NCBI GenBank assembly: GCA_045633005.1
Contig: JAZQXT010000047.1
Location: 35,533-99,532, forward strand
Direction of reading: 5' to 3'
DNA length: 64,000 bases
Source: CAG-390 sp045633005
GTDB taxonomy: Bacteria; Bacillota; Clostridia; Oscillospirales; CAG-272
Shown here: positions 25,313 through 35,287 of the stretch, piece after piece
How the letters are laid out: each line of letters opens with the position of its first letter
Numbering within the stretch: position 1 is the stretch's first letter
Made by a program: the position numbers and the translations under genes
Notes under the pieces: generated by a model
Told to the model about the DNA's origin: nothing
The model's input: the letters and a program-made list of their open reading frames with translations, nothing else
The model's database searches: none

Positions 25313-26644
25313 TTATTTTGCCACAATATATCCGGACGGATTTCTCAACGAAACAAAACGGCTATATGTCATTTTCTGAAGCACACAATCTTTGCCGGAA
25401 TTATAAACACCATTATTATCATAGTTGCACTCTGTGAAATACACATATTGAGGAGTGCCATATCTGTCATATGTAACGTGCTCAATGAACATTACGTGTC
25501 CGTATCTTCCGGAAGTATTTACTGCTATTGATTTTGCTACTATCTTTGATGCGCCGTATATAACTCTCACTCGTGAATCACTTGAATTAGCAGAAAGCCA
25601 ATACTTTGCGTGATATGCGGTATTCAGCTTAATACCTGTGATTTCGTAGAAGCGACCGTAGGAGTACCACGTGCACTGACCACTATAGCCCCCGCGGTAT
25701 GATATATTCCCCGAGCCATACCATTTAGTATAGCCGGAACTATTTTTTATGGATGCAATTGTTTTTCCAACTTTAGCGTCCCAATTATTGCAATTCACGC
25801 ACTTAACTTTTATCGTCGCTGTTTTTCCGCTCGTGGTCTTGGCGGTGATAATAGCAGAACCGTTAGAAACCGCGGTTATAACTCCAGAGGAGGATACTGT
25901 TGCGACATTGGTATCGCTGGAGGTGTATTTTACGTTATCTGTAGAATTTGCAGGGGAAAGGGTGGCTTTTAATGTTCTGGTGCTACCGCTTCCACTCATA
26001 GTAACCGTGGAGAAATTTCTGTAGTTAAGGGAGATAGATTTTGCAGGAATGGAAGCTGTTTCGTAGCAATATTTGTTATAATCCGATACGGAGCACCAAG
26101 CTATCCTCCAGCCACCGTTTCCACGCGGAGCCATGATTTGTGCTTTAGTCGAACTCTTCGAGAGAAGAAAAACGGGGTCATTTTTATCTACCCAATAGTT
26201 TCGGTTGGGCGAAGAATTGCTGCGGAGGGAGAGATAGAATTTTCCTCTCGCGGTAGTGCAAACGTGCGACGTACCGGTAGAGCTTATGATATCACTAAGT
26301 TTGATGTAGGCGTTTACCCTTCTGTATGAGCCCGGATAGGAAACATAGGCATACATGGTCCCTTTGCTGTTCTTGCCGACAGAGAAGACGTATATCTCAT
26401 CAGACGAATTGTCAATATACGCCCCATTTTGATGGCCGTTCACGGTACCTCTGGTGGTGAGTTCTTTGTTCGTATAAGGTATCGTAATTCCGGACGAGCT
26501 CAGCGTGTACGTTCTTGCGGGTGCCGCGCTAGACAGCTGATTATAAGCATTTGATACAGTACGTGCGGATGCGGGAAGAATTGCTGCGGTAAATATGCCC
26601 GTTACAAAAACAACGGTAAGAAGAACAGAAAGAAGTTTTTTCAT
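25313..26644 (-). CDS. Secreted CHAP-domain hydrolase with a bacterial Ig-like (Big_2) domain
   Basis: A 443-residue secreted protein: signal peptide (MKKLLSVLL... to ASA, about residue 27), an SH3-like beta region (about 45-200), a Big_2 Ig-like domain (about 207-285, with TSSDTNVATVSSSGVITAVSNGSAIITAK) and a C-terminal CHAP domain. The CHAP catalytic residues are visible: Cys in GQCTWYSYGR, His in GHVMFIEHV and a polar residue in FTECNYD. Such enzymes cleave peptidoglycan peptides or amide bonds. GGAGGGTATA precedes the ATG. Its leader is duplicated at 38126-38252. Confidence 0.85.
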   Translation of the reverse strand: MKKLLSVLLTVVFVTGIFTAAILPASARTVSNAYNQLSSAAPARTYTLSSSGITIPYTNKELTTRGTVNGHQNGAYIDNSSDEIYVFSVGKNSKGTMYAYVSYPGSYRRVNAYIKLSDIISSTGTSHVCTTARGKFYLSLRSNSSPNRNYWVDKNDPVFLLSKSSTKAQIMAPRGNGGWRIAWCSVSDYNKYCYETASIPAKSISLNYRNFSTVTMSGSGSTRTLKATLSPANSTDNVKYTSSDTNVATVSSSGVITAVSNGSAIITAKTTSGKTATIKVKCVNCNNWDAKVGKTIASIKNSSGYTKWYGSGNISYRGGYSGQCTWYSYGRFYEITGIKLNTAYHAKYWLSANSSDSRVRVIYGASKIVAKSIAVNTSGRYGHVMFIEHVTYDRYGTPQYVYFTECNYDNNGVYNSGKDCVLQKMTYSRFVSLRNPSGYIVAK

Positions 26645-26646
26645 TA

Positions 26647-26774
26647 TACCCTCCTCGGTATTTGTTTGATTTTTGAAAGTTTTTTGTATACTGATCATCT
26701 TTATACGTTATCAAGGGGGATGAGTCTGCATAGTTTGTTAACCGTCCTTTCTTTTGATTTTTTTAAATTGCCAT
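26647..26774. repeat. Leader duplication, copy A
   Basis: This 5' leader of the CHAP gene is nearly the same as 38126-38252. It includes a promoter-like TTGATA...TATAC on the minus strand and the last codons of a RelE-like frame (…M-A-I-stop). A worn remnant of that frame continues to about 26830; the rest up to 26940 shows nothing recognisable. Confidence 0.75.
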
Positions 26775-26940
26775 TTTCTCCTCACTCCCGATATCTTCGG
26801 GGGAATGGAATAGACAATTCTTATTTGCGGGTTAATCGAGCGAAGCGAGAAAACTTTAGATGCATAATACAGCCAAACTTCGTTTGATCAAGCGAAAAAA
26901 ACATAGTATAGATGAGGCACGTGAGTCTTTTTAAGCGACA

Positions 26941-27237
26941 TTATGACGCAATAGCCAAATTGGTGCGAGGAGCAGCTCCCTTGATAACACCCCACGGAAG
27001 CACATCGGGATATTGAATGGAGTCAAGGATAAAGAAGAACCCGCCGTCGGGAAATTCATTAACAGCTGTTACGTAGAGCTTACTTCCAACGGGAGCCATC
27101 GTCTTACAGAAACCTGTGATTTGTTGGCCATCGCATGCTTCCGCAACAATATAACAACCTTTCTTTGAGGAACGAACCACCTCTGCAGGTAAACTGTCAA
27201 AATTCGAAACGTCATGTGAAAAGAATTTTATGTACAT
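26941..27237 (-). CDS. Small protein of unknown function (98 aa)
   Basis: A soluble-looking 98-residue protein with beta-strand-rich phrases (CYIVAEACDGQQITGF, KLYVTAVNEFPDGGFFFIL) and no membrane helix. AAAGGAGAT precedes the ATG. Its first codons and upstream region are repeated at 38806-39032, where the rest of the gene is missing. No family recognised. Confidence 0.6.
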   Translation of the reverse strand: MYIKFFSHDVSNFDSLPAEVVRSSKKGCYIVAEACDGQQITGFCKTMAPVGSKLYVTAVNEFPDGGFFFILDSIQYPDVLPWGVIKGAAPRTNLAIAS

Positions 27238-27440
27238 GGTTTTATCTCCTTTTTTGTTTGTATCAATAGTCTACGCCAATTTTACTAACTACACAATAGG
27301 GATCCGAGGTGAGAAGTAGTTAGTAAGACACGTTTTTTTCGCTGGCTATCAAAATAATCGCACAACTACTACTTGCTTACGTATGGCAATACCACCTCAC
27401 AAGCAAATAATCACTTACTTATTTATCGATTTTCAAAAAG
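27211..27440. repeat. 230-bp direct repeat, copy A
   Basis: Almost identical to 38806-39032. It covers the start of the 98-aa gene and the noncoding stretch upstream, which contains an 11-bp inverted repeat (TTACTAACTAC/GTAGTTAGTAA). From 27441 to 27630 I see no gene. Confidence 0.8.
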
Positions 27441-27633
27441 TTCATGGGACTAATGATTAAGATAGCTTTTTTCATAATCGTGACCCCTTTCGTTTTATCT
27501 GTTTTCATTATATCCTTTAGCACTTCGGTTCCGTAAATTTCGTTTTACAAGACCTGATTGATGTGTTCGTTGCTGTACATTTATTATAGTCAGTTGCCGT
27601 TGGCACTTGTAAAATGAGGTTTACCATGAAAGA

Positions 27634-27660
27634 GGGACCGTTCATAAACCGAACGGTCCC
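27634..27660 (-). terminator. Terminator of the kinase/FHA/ABC operon
   Basis: Perfect stem GGGACCGTTC/GAACGGTCCC with CTCTTT following on the minus strand, 22 bp after the last gene. Confidence 0.75.
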
Positions 27661-27681
27661 CCTAGTGAAGGTGTTATTCAA

Positions 27682-28968
27682 TTATTGATGATAGGACAGT
27701 TCCCATACATCAGCGTATGTGCCCAACGGATCGTCGGACAGAATACACATCAATACAAAACACTCATAAGGATTTTGCACATATAGCTTCCCGAGAAAAC
27801 ATTTTTCAAGAATTGTATTCATTGATTCATGGAATTTCAAAAATCTCGCTTTGGATTCGGGATATTCATAAAGTTTCTGTGAAAACACAAAAAAGTTAAG
27901 GGTAATCAAATCAAAGCGAGTAACTTCCGCATTGCCGGACAAAATGTCTCCGATGCGTTGACGACTGAACCGTTTTCCTGCAAACTGATCATTCAATCTA
28001 GAAGCTTTGCTTGGAGTTAAGTTCCCGTGTCTATCAGTGGGAATTGCGGCACAGATAATATGTTCTATATCGCTTTCTGTAATATCCTCTCGACAGAAAA
28101 CCTTCCTCTTTGAGCGAAATTGTTCAATTCGTTTTTGCTTTTCAGAATCATATAAGCGGTCGTTATACGAAAGCTTGTGGATATATTCTTGAACAGCATT
28201 TTCATATTCTTCCGCCTCATAATCATTATACATTTTTGCAATCGAATCTCTTGCTTCATCATATAATTCATCAAAGCATTGCCTCGCTGTTAGGCTCATT
28301 GCGGACATCTTTTCGTTTGCCTTTAATTTTGCCAAATGGGCTATAAGTGCAGCGTCGTCATGAATAGAGTGCATTGAATTCCTCACGCCTATTGTTTGCT
28401 CGCAATAAATACGTCCCATATCAAGCGAATTAGGTGGAGTATCATTGTAAATCCGCCATAATTGTTCAAATTTAAGGTAGTTGTAATGCTTGTGATAGCA
28501 GTACCAACATATCACTTCGAACGGATTCTTGGGGTTGATTTCCTGTTCGCGAAGAGCTTTGGTCAGAAACATATTTACATCGTCAACGCTCATATTGAGG
28601 CCGAAGCCCAACAAGAATACCACATTCCGCTTTACCGTTTGCTGCGTGAGCCAGTTCTTTGATAGCGCGCTCAATTTGGCGGTCGTGGTAGTGAACGACG
28701 CAGGGGTATGATTATCCGAAAACGCACTGCGGATAATCAGTTGATACTCTTTAATCGGTATCTCAGCAAAAGAATCTGTTAATCCGGCTTTCTGATAGAT
28801 GTATCGTTTCAGATAATCCCCAAATGATATAACTTTCAGTCTATGTTTGAGGGAGTTGTATATCAAATGTGCATCTTTTTCAAGAAATTGCGTATCATCA
28901 ACAGCATCATACAAAGACTCCCAGGCAGCATCGGTAAAATCCAAATCTCTTATGTCATAGCCTTCCAT
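27682..28968 (-). CDS. Unknown helical protein, last gene of the kinase/FHA/ABC operon
   Basis: A 428-residue protein without membrane helices or a recognised motif, mostly helical, with many aromatic residues and charged pairs. The middle contains ICWYCYHKHYNYLKFEQLW, and residues 330-370 (LNDQFAGKRFSRQRIGDILSGNAEVTRFDLITL) look like a helix-turn-helix reminiscent of XRE-type folds; that is inference. The ATG at 28968 has GAAAGGA upstream and follows the transporter stop by one base, so translation is coupled. Its strict link to the transporter suggests a cytosolic partner, regulator or substrate of the phosphosignalling system. Confidence 0.6.
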   Translation of the reverse strand: MEGYDIRDLDFTDAAWESLYDAVDDTQFLEKDAHLIYNSLKHRLKVISFGDYLKRYIYQKAGLTDSFAEIPIKEYQLIIRSAFSDNHTPASFTTTTAKLSALSKNWLTQQTVKRNVVFLLGFGLNMSVDDVNMFLTKALREQEINPKNPFEVICWYCYHKHYNYLKFEQLWRIYNDTPPNSLDMGRIYCEQTIGVRNSMHSIHDDAALIAHLAKLKANEKMSAMSLTARQCFDELYDEARDSIAKMYNDYEAEEYENAVQEYIHKLSYNDRLYDSEKQKRIEQFRSKRKVFCREDITESDIEHIICAAIPTDRHGNLTPSKASRLNDQFAGKRFSRQRIGDILSGNAEVTRFDLITLNFFVFSQKLYEYPESKARFLKFHESMNTILEKCFLGKLYVQNPYECFVLMCILSDDPLGTYADVWELSYHQ

Positions 28969-28969
28969 A

Positions 28970-31306
28970 TCACGACTTTTCCTTTCCGATCTTGGACAAA
29001 ACGATTCTGGCAAGGACTAAGAAAACACCAGTGTAAAAGACCAAGATACCCCACGATGTGAGCAAGTGCGAAGATGTAAAGTCGAAGAAAGATTCTGCTT
29101 CATGGGGAAGCATAACGCCTTCCTGCTGTAACTTCAACGGCAGATCATTCAGATTTGCGGTCGTGCCGTAGCCTTCCATGCTCCAACGGCAAACAGCTAC
29201 CCAAGAAATGATCTCTGTTGCCCCGCTCAGTTTGAAAATCAAGCCAGAGAAAAGAATCTGAGGCATCAACAGAATAGGTGCTACTGTCATGGCTCTGTCT
29301 GCATTGGTAAATAGCGAGGATACGAACAAGCCCATAGCGGTAGAAGATACCGCTGTAATAAATGTCGTAATCAAAAGTTCAAGGAACGGGTGCGTGATAA
29401 TGCCTTCCTCTGGCAGACCTACCATTACGCTGAATACACCGGTAATCATCGCACTCTGAATCAGACATAAGATGCCAAGTACGATAATTTTTGAGGACAC
29501 ATACGCACTGAGCGACAATCCGGTCATATATTCTCGCTTCATGATAGTGCGTTCCTTGCAGATTTCCTGGATGGCATTTAACATACCCACCCAGAACGCG
29601 GAACACGAAAGCGCAAACAAAAGGCTTTTTGTCATTTCGTATTGTTCAAACTGTTTTCCATCTGCGACAAAAGAAATCAGCACAGCAAGTAAAGGGGCTT
29701 GCACTAAAAGCAGCAACAGGCGTTGCCTGTCGTTGGCTACCAATTTCAAATAGCGAGCACTCAAAACACGAAGCTGCTTAAATCGGCTTTCCTTGGATTT
29801 GCCGGAAACAGCAGAAGTTTGACGCACTTTACCTACAGACACTCTGGATTTCTCAAACTTTGCGCTCCACTGTTTTGCCTGCTCGGTTATCATATTATAT
29901 ACGTCAACGATGTCGGAAACGCCGAAGAACGCCAGCGCTTCATCATATGAGCCGAAGAAGCAAAGGTTGCCGCCTTTACCCATGAATACTATCTTATCAC
30001 ACATCTTTAGTTGGAGCGTACTGTGGGTAACAAGGATAACCGTTTTGCCGCCATCCGCCATACTTCGTAGCGACTGCATCAAGTTGCGCTCGGTTCCGGG
30101 GTCCAAACCGGAAGCAGGTTCGTCAAGGAACAGCAGATTAGGGTCAGACAGCAACTCAACAGCGATACTGGCTCGTTTTCTTTGACCGCCGCTGAGCGAT
30201 TTGATAAGGCTGTCACGTTTTTCGGGCAACTCAACCATATCGATAGCTCTTGTAATAGCCGCTTCTCGCTCTGCCGCTGTTGTGTCCTTTGGAAGACGTA
30301 GCTTTGCGGTGTACAACAGCATATCGTGCAAGGTTAGATTATCGTATACGATGTCCGACTGAGGCACATAGCCAACCAATTTTTTTAGAGAATCAAAGTT
30401 TTGATACAGATTCACACCGTTAATAAAAACCTCACCCTGTGTGGGTGGCAAATAACCACACATACAATTCAGAATAGTGGATTTGCCCGCACCGGAGCCG
30501 CCAATAATGGCAATCAGTTCGCCCGGCTTGATATTAAGGTTCACATGATTGCTTGTGATAAAGGATTTCTTGCCTTTACCACGCTTGATTACAATATCAG
30601 CCGCATCCACAGAAATACCGCTTTTATAGCAACAATAGGAGAGGGTTGCCGACGTAAAGATCAGCTTTGAGTTGGTGATAGCAATGACATCTTTTTCGTG
30701 AAGCTTTTCTTTGCCGAAAACACGTTTGTTATTGATGATTACACCGTTGGTGCTATCATTGTCAACTATGTACCATCCATTGTTTTCGTAAACGATTTTG
30801 GCATGGCACTTGGAAACCGAAACATGGGGAAGCGTAATATCGCAGCTTTGCTCTCGACCAACGCTCAACTCCCGCTTCCCGGCAAGCGGCATTGTGTGCC
30901 ACTTGTTATCCGAGTCAGCAGAAGAAAACACGAACAGTACACCTTCGGAAACGGTTTCCACGCCATCATCAATACGAATGAAGTCACCGTCACTGATAGT
31001 TCGGGAAACGATCGACGCATTATTATAGATCAGACCGTTTGTGCTGCCGGTATCTTTGTACGCAGCCTTGTCCTCAATAACCCATGAATCGCCTTTATAG
31101 ACGAATCTACCGTGCTCAGAGGAAACAAGGTGAGATGTGAGTACAATATCGTTTTTCGGGTCACGCCCGAAGTATATGAAATTTTTGCCGAACTCACTGA
31201 GTCGGATTGTGCGCGGCGCAATACTACCATCAAAGATTGTCACCAATGAACTTGCAACTTGGTTTATACCACCAACAAATCGTGTGGTTTTATCAAAATC
31301 TTGCAT
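28970..31306 (-). CDS. FHA-FHA-ABC transporter (Rv1747-like)
   Basis: A 778-residue half-transporter of the ABC-2/ABCG type. Two N-terminal phosphothreonine-binding FHA domains carry the key residues (first: FGRDPKND, SSEHG, GSTNG at 46-91; second: VGREQSCD, SKCH, DSTNG at 149-188). The nucleotide-binding domain has Walker A GGSGAGKST (269-277), the signature LSGGQRKR and Walker B LLFLDEPASGLD. Six membrane helices follow from about residue 540. In M. tuberculosis, Rv1747 has the same layout and is phosphorylated by the neighbouring kinase PknF. A phospho-controlled export role is therefore likely; the substrate is unknown. Confidence 0.88.
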   Translation of the reverse strand: MQDFDKTTRFVGGINQVASSLVTIFDGSIAPRTIRLSEFGKNFIYFGRDPKNDIVLTSHLVSSEHGRFVYKGDSWVIEDKAAYKDTGSTNGLIYNNASIVSRTISDGDFIRIDDGVETVSEGVLFVFSSADSDNKWHTMPLAGKRELSVGREQSCDITLPHVSVSKCHAKIVYENNGWYIVDNDSTNGVIINNKRVFGKEKLHEKDVIAITNSKLIFTSATLSYCCYKSGISVDAADIVIKRGKGKKSFITSNHVNLNIKPGELIAIIGGSGAGKSTILNCMCGYLPPTQGEVFINGVNLYQNFDSLKKLVGYVPQSDIVYDNLTLHDMLLYTAKLRLPKDTTAAEREAAITRAIDMVELPEKRDSLIKSLSGGQRKRASIAVELLSDPNLLFLDEPASGLDPGTERNLMQSLRSMADGGKTVILVTHSTLQLKMCDKIVFMGKGGNLCFFGSYDEALAFFGVSDIVDVYNMITEQAKQWSAKFEKSRVSVGKVRQTSAVSGKSKESRFKQLRVLSARYLKLVANDRQRLLLLLVQAPLLAVLISFVADGKQFEQYEMTKSLLFALSCSAFWVGMLNAIQEICKERTIMKREYMTGLSLSAYVSSKIIVLGILCLIQSAMITGVFSVMVGLPEEGIITHPFLELLITTFITAVSSTAMGLFVSSLFTNADRAMTVAPILLMPQILFSGLIFKLSGATEIISWVAVCRWSMEGYGTTANLNDLPLKLQQEGVMLPHEAESFFDFTSSHLLTSWGILVFYTGVFLVLARIVLSKIGKEKS

Positions 31307-31323
31307 ATAATCACCTCACTTAA

Positions 31324-32544
31324 TCACATCATTGCCTCGCTTATAGCACCCGCAATTAATCTACCAATCTTAAACGGAGCCACAAACAAGCCTATCACTG
31401 CAGACAGAATGAATTTTATGAAGAAGTAGATTAACCACCCCATCCACGACATCCATATAAACATTGCCGGCTGAATACTGTTAAGAGCTTGCCAGCCAAA
31501 AATCGCGCAAGCTACAATAACGATCAGAGCGATCTCACCCTGCGATGACCAAAGAGCGAGAGTTATGCCCCAAATAATAATGGCTATTACGAAAGAAAGA
31601 ATATAATATCCTATATCAGATGCTAAAAAACTACGCAATCCTCCGCCGCTTGATGTTGCCGATGAACTGCTATTTTGATATGTATTTTGAGAATTATTAT
31701 CATATTGCATATCTTGTTGAATAGGCTCATTGTTTACAGGTTCATCATTAAAGTCCGACTCATATGATTCATGCTCATTCACAATAGGGAGCACGTCTTG
31801 AGTAAAGCGAGAAGGAGTTTCTTCATGAACTGTACTCGCAATGTTATCCGCAAAATTTTCCTCAATGCTGTTGTTGATTGCAGAATCATCCTGAACCATC
31901 GGTTTTGAATCCGTTACAGAGTTTGATTTCAATCTGTTGATATAAAGTGCGGTAGAAGTGAATACCAATCTAACGTCATTACAAGCTATGACATCTTTTT
32001 CATGAAGAACGACACGACCGGAAGCGGCTTTCTTATTTATGTAGAGGTTAGCGTTCTGCACATTAAGATAGAACAGATCGCCGGACCGTTCGATAGATGC
32101 ATCGGTATCAGGAGAAATGCAGCATAGGTTGTATTCCGAATTCCATTCGCCTGACGAAATAGCTTCCCATTTGTCTGAATATTGGTCATTGGCAAAAATA
32201 ATCAATACACCATCGGGAACGGTTTCAATACCATCATCGATACGAATGAAATCGTCCTTGTCCACTTTAACTTCGGTAATTTCGTTGTCGTGATAGATAA
32301 TTCCATTTGTGCTTCCGAGATCGGTAACACACCATTGTTCGTCTGAATAGAACAGTTTACCATGGCTTCTGGAAGCAAGGCGTGATGTTAATGTTATGTC
32401 ATTATTTGTATCACGCCCAAATGTTATTTCTGATTTTCCTAAAGAGGTCAAATTGACCTCTTTAGGATGAGAATTGGAATCGAATATGTAGATGCGAGCC
32501 ATAATGTTTGTTGAATATGGTTTCACGGTAGAAGCATACTCCAT
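31324..32544 (-). CDS. FHA-domain membrane protein
   Basis: A 406-residue protein. Residues 15-125 form an FHA domain (FGRDTNND, RLASRSHG, DLGSTNG); residues 130-205 look like a second, degenerate FHA fold lacking the binding motifs (they align with the second FHA of the transporter, VVLHEKDVIA). A disordered Asn/Ser-rich linker (about 210-300) leads to three or four membrane helices (from about 312). FHA domains bind phosphothreonine, so this is a probable membrane adaptor or substrate of the kinase encoded next door. AAAGGA precedes the ATG. It lies 15 bp after the kinase gene. Confidence 0.8.
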   Translation of the reverse strand: MEYASTVKPYSTNIMARIYIFDSNSHPKEVNLTSLGKSEITFGRDTNNDITLTSRLASRSHGKLFYSDEQWCVTDLGSTNGIIYHDNEITEVKVDKDDFIRIDDGIETVPDGVLIIFANDQYSDKWEAISSGEWNSEYNLCCISPDTDASIERSGDLFYLNVQNANLYINKKAASGRVVLHEKDVIACNDVRLVFTSTALYINRLKSNSVTDSKPMVQDDSAINNSIEENFADNIASTVHEETPSRFTQDVLPIVNEHESYESDFNDEPVNNEPIQQDMQYDNNSQNTYQNSSSSATSSGGGLRSFLASDIGYYILSFVIAIIIWGITLALWSSQGEIALIVIVACAIFGWQALNSIQPAMFIWMSWMGWLIYFFIKFILSAVIGLFVAPFKIGRLIAGAISEAMM

Positions 32545-32558
32545 TATTTTTATATCCT

Positions 32559-35285
32559 TTATTGCACGTTTTCCAGCAGAACATCAGAAATCATCGTACA
32601 ACTCCAACCATCCATAGTGACCTCAAATCTCAAGTAATTTACATCTTCTAAATCGATACTTCCTGTATTGAATTTTACGGTTTTTTGTGTAATGATTGGA
32701 GAAGTATATACTAAATTATCATCGGTATATATTTTTATTTGTGCTTTCCCTTCTTTCCCAAATTCAATATATGGTGAAATATCAAATACCAAAGATGAAT
32801 ATTTTTTTGCTATAAAATACTCTGCTGAATGGCTATTAGGTTTTTGATGTACAGCTGACCAAGTCCCACTATGAAATACTGTATAGTTCTGAACTGAGGA
32901 ATAATTATTGCCTAAAATGTCTTCTGGATAATTATTATGCCATTCAATATTTCCGTTCAGGCAATCAAACTGAGATAATGATGTATATTTTTTATCGATT
33001 TTTGACACGAAGTTAGGTATAGAATCAAGCATTACATTCGACATCAATAAACACCCCCAGCCACTATTTTCAACCGTTATTGTTATGTATTCTGCATCAC
33101 TAACATCGATTCCAACAACCGATACTATCCCAGATTTTTGTGTAATATAGGGAGATGTGTATCTCAATACACCATTGACGAATATCTGAACATAAGCAAA
33201 GCCTTCGTTATTCATCTCAACATATGGTGACAGTTGAAAAGATATGGTAGAAAACTTTTTTGATAATGTGTATTCTACAGAATGACTATTGGGTTTCTGA
33301 TGCACAGCTGACCAAGTCCCACTATGTAAAATCACAAAATTTTCAACATTCGAATAATCATTACCTAACGGATCGGAAGGTGAACCTTCATTCCACGGAA
33401 ATTTCCCATTTATAGGTGTTAGTGAACTCAATAAAATGGTTTTATATTTATCAACTTCATTTTTTAGAGCTTTAATAACAGCATTATTGGGGATTTCTTT
33501 AGAAGCTGTTTCCAATAACTGTTTCGCAGCTGTTATATTCTGTTCAGCCAAGTATGCGTCAACCTGTGCAGAAACACTCTTTGCATAAGCATCTTCATAT
33601 GTCTTTGCTGCAGCGGTAAGAGCACTGTCAGCTCCAACAGATTTCAACGCTTGATTAACGGTTTGGAGTGCAGCAAGATGGTCGCCGGCATCAGATAGGG
33701 ATTTTGCGGTTGCAAGTGCCGTTTCTTTGATTTGTTCGTTTTGAGCTTTGGTATACTCATCAAGCTTATTCTTCAATTCAGTAGAATTGGGATAAGTAGC
33801 AAGTCCTGCTTGCACCTTAGCAAGCGCGCTTTTATAATCTTTCTGCGCTGCCAAGGCATCTGCCTCACTGATTATGGATGCAATTGCCTCATTGTTAAGT
33901 TTTTCGGTGTACTCATCTTCCTTATTCTTCAATTCAGTAGAATCGGGATAAGTGGCGAGTCCCGCTTGTACCTTAGCAATCGCGCTTTTATAATCCTTCT
34001 GCGCCGCCAAGGCATCCGCCTGGCTAATGATATAAGCTATCTCTTCTTCAATTGATTTATAAGTTTCGGCTTTTTCGGTCGTTGTATCACCAGAATGTTT
34101 TCCGCTTTCACCATCTTCTTTATCATCAAACAAATTTGGAACAACAAAAATACCGACACTAACAAGAAGTAAAAGTGCCAATACCACGGCAATCAAGGCA
34201 GCTATTTTTTTCTTTTTCTTAGGTTTAGCACCAAATGTATTAACTTCGGGAGGATTCTTGCGGTCAGAGGTATTGGTGGCTTGGCGGACAGGGGTAGTTT
34301 TATCATAGTCAGACGGTACCCTGCGAACAGGAATAGTTCCGTCCAAGTTGCTTGCAGCCACCAAATACGTACCGTTAGCAACACTCATCAATGCCTGCTT
34401 CATTTCCGTAGCAGAAGAAAAACGCCTACCGGGATCATAAGCACAGGCACGAAGAATGAGGTCTGCCATAGCCGGAGATGCTTCGCACGGTGCAGGCAGT
34501 TCTTCACCACGGATTCTGCGGTCTACAGCGTTTCTTCTTTCGTTAGGGTTGAGAAGCTGTTTTTCGGTATCCAAGAACGGTAGGCGATTACCGTTCAACA
34601 GACGGTACAGAACGATACCGAGTGAGTAAGTGTCAACACGGGCATCATATTCACTGCTGGTAGCAACTTCGGGAGCCATATAGTTGAACGTACCTTTTTG
34701 AGAAAGCCCGCCTGTCATATTCTCCATTTTACGGGCAATACCGAAATCTCCCAACTTGAAATAGCCAAAATCATTAATAAAGATATTTTCCGGTTTAATA
34801 TCTCTGTGAATTATATTGCGCTTTCCACAAATTTCAAGAGCGGTACATATATCACAGCCAAGCTTGATAACTTCTTCTTCAGTCAGCTTCTTGTCGCAGA
34901 TGTAGGTGTTAAAGGGCGTAAGCAGTTCCATTCGGATATAAATATCCCAACCGATCTCATCGGTCTTTTCAACGACCTTGTAATCTTCCACGCTTACAAT
35001 ATTCTGGACGCCTTTCAAGGACTCCATTAACTGAATTTCGCTGATGAAATCATTGACAATGCCCTGGAGATAGGTTCTGGTGGCGTTCATATCCAGACCT
35101 TCGGAACGCAAAGAATCAACTTCGGAAGGATCGGCAGGAATGGAAATCACCTTAATTGCCGCATAGCTTTCCACGTTATGGTCTCTGCGTACAGCCTTAT
35201 AAACCACACCGAAGGAACCTTTTCCAAGAGGCTTTCCTTCGATTTGCCATTCGGGCCATATTTGTTTCAAAACTTCAACTGACAT
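32559..35285 (-). CDS. Receptor Ser/Thr protein kinase (PknB/PknF type) with duplicated ectodomain
   Basis: A 908-residue receptor-like kinase. The N-terminal kinase domain is complete: G-loop GKGSFG (21-26), Lys45, HRDIKPEN (160-167), DFG (180-182) and APE (204-206). A Lys-rich stop and one membrane helix (361-383) follow. Outside the cell come two nearly identical TPR-like repeats (about 412-515, DALAAQKDYKSA and ATYPxSTELKNK twice), a further helical part, and two related domains of about 130 residues (about 620-755 and 765-905), both with the phrase HSGTWSAVHQKPNSHS. These resemble NPCBM-type carbohydrate-binding folds. It probably senses glycans or wall fragments and controls the FHA partners. 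Confidence 0.88.
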   Translation of the reverse strand: MSVEVLKQIWPEWQIEGKPLGKGSFGVVYKAVRRDHNVESYAAIKVISIPADPSEVDSLRSEGLDMNATRTYLQGIVNDFISEIQLMESLKGVQNIVSVEDYKVVEKTDEIGWDIYIRMELLTPFNTYICDKKLTEEEVIKLGCDICTALEICGKRNIIHRDIKPENIFINDFGYFKLGDFGIARKMENMTGGLSQKGTFNYMAPEVATSSEYDARVDTYSLGIVLYRLLNGNRLPFLDTEKQLLNPNERRNAVDRRIRGEELPAPCEASPAMADLILRACAYDPGRRFSSATEMKQALMSVANGTYLVAASNLDGTIPVRRVPSDYDKTTPVRQATNTSDRKNPPEVNTFGAKPKKKKKIAALIAVVLALLLLVSVGIFVVPNLFDDKEDGESGKHSGDTTTEKAETYKSIEEEIAYIISQADALAAQKDYKSAIAKVQAGLATYPDSTELKNKEDEYTEKLNNEAIASIISEADALAAQKDYKSALAKVQAGLATYPNSTELKNKLDEYTKAQNEQIKETALATAKSLSDAGDHLAALQTVNQALKSVGADSALTAAAKTYEDAYAKSVSAQVDAYLAEQNITAAKQLLETASKEIPNNAVIKALKNEVDKYKTILLSSLTPINGKFPWNEGSPSDPLGNDYSNVENFVILHSGTWSAVHQKPNSHSVEYTLSKKFSTISFQLSPYVEMNNEGFAYVQIFVNGVLRYTSPYITQKSGIVSVVGIDVSDAEYITITVENSGWGCLLMSNVMLDSIPNFVSKIDKKYTSLSQFDCLNGNIEWHNNYPEDILGNNYSSVQNYTVFHSGTWSAVHQKPNSHSAEYFIAKKYSSLVFDISPYIEFGKEGKAQIKIYTDDNLVYTSPIITQKTVKFNTGSIDLEDVNYLRFEVTMDGWSCTMISDVLLENVQ

Positions 35286-35287
35286 AT

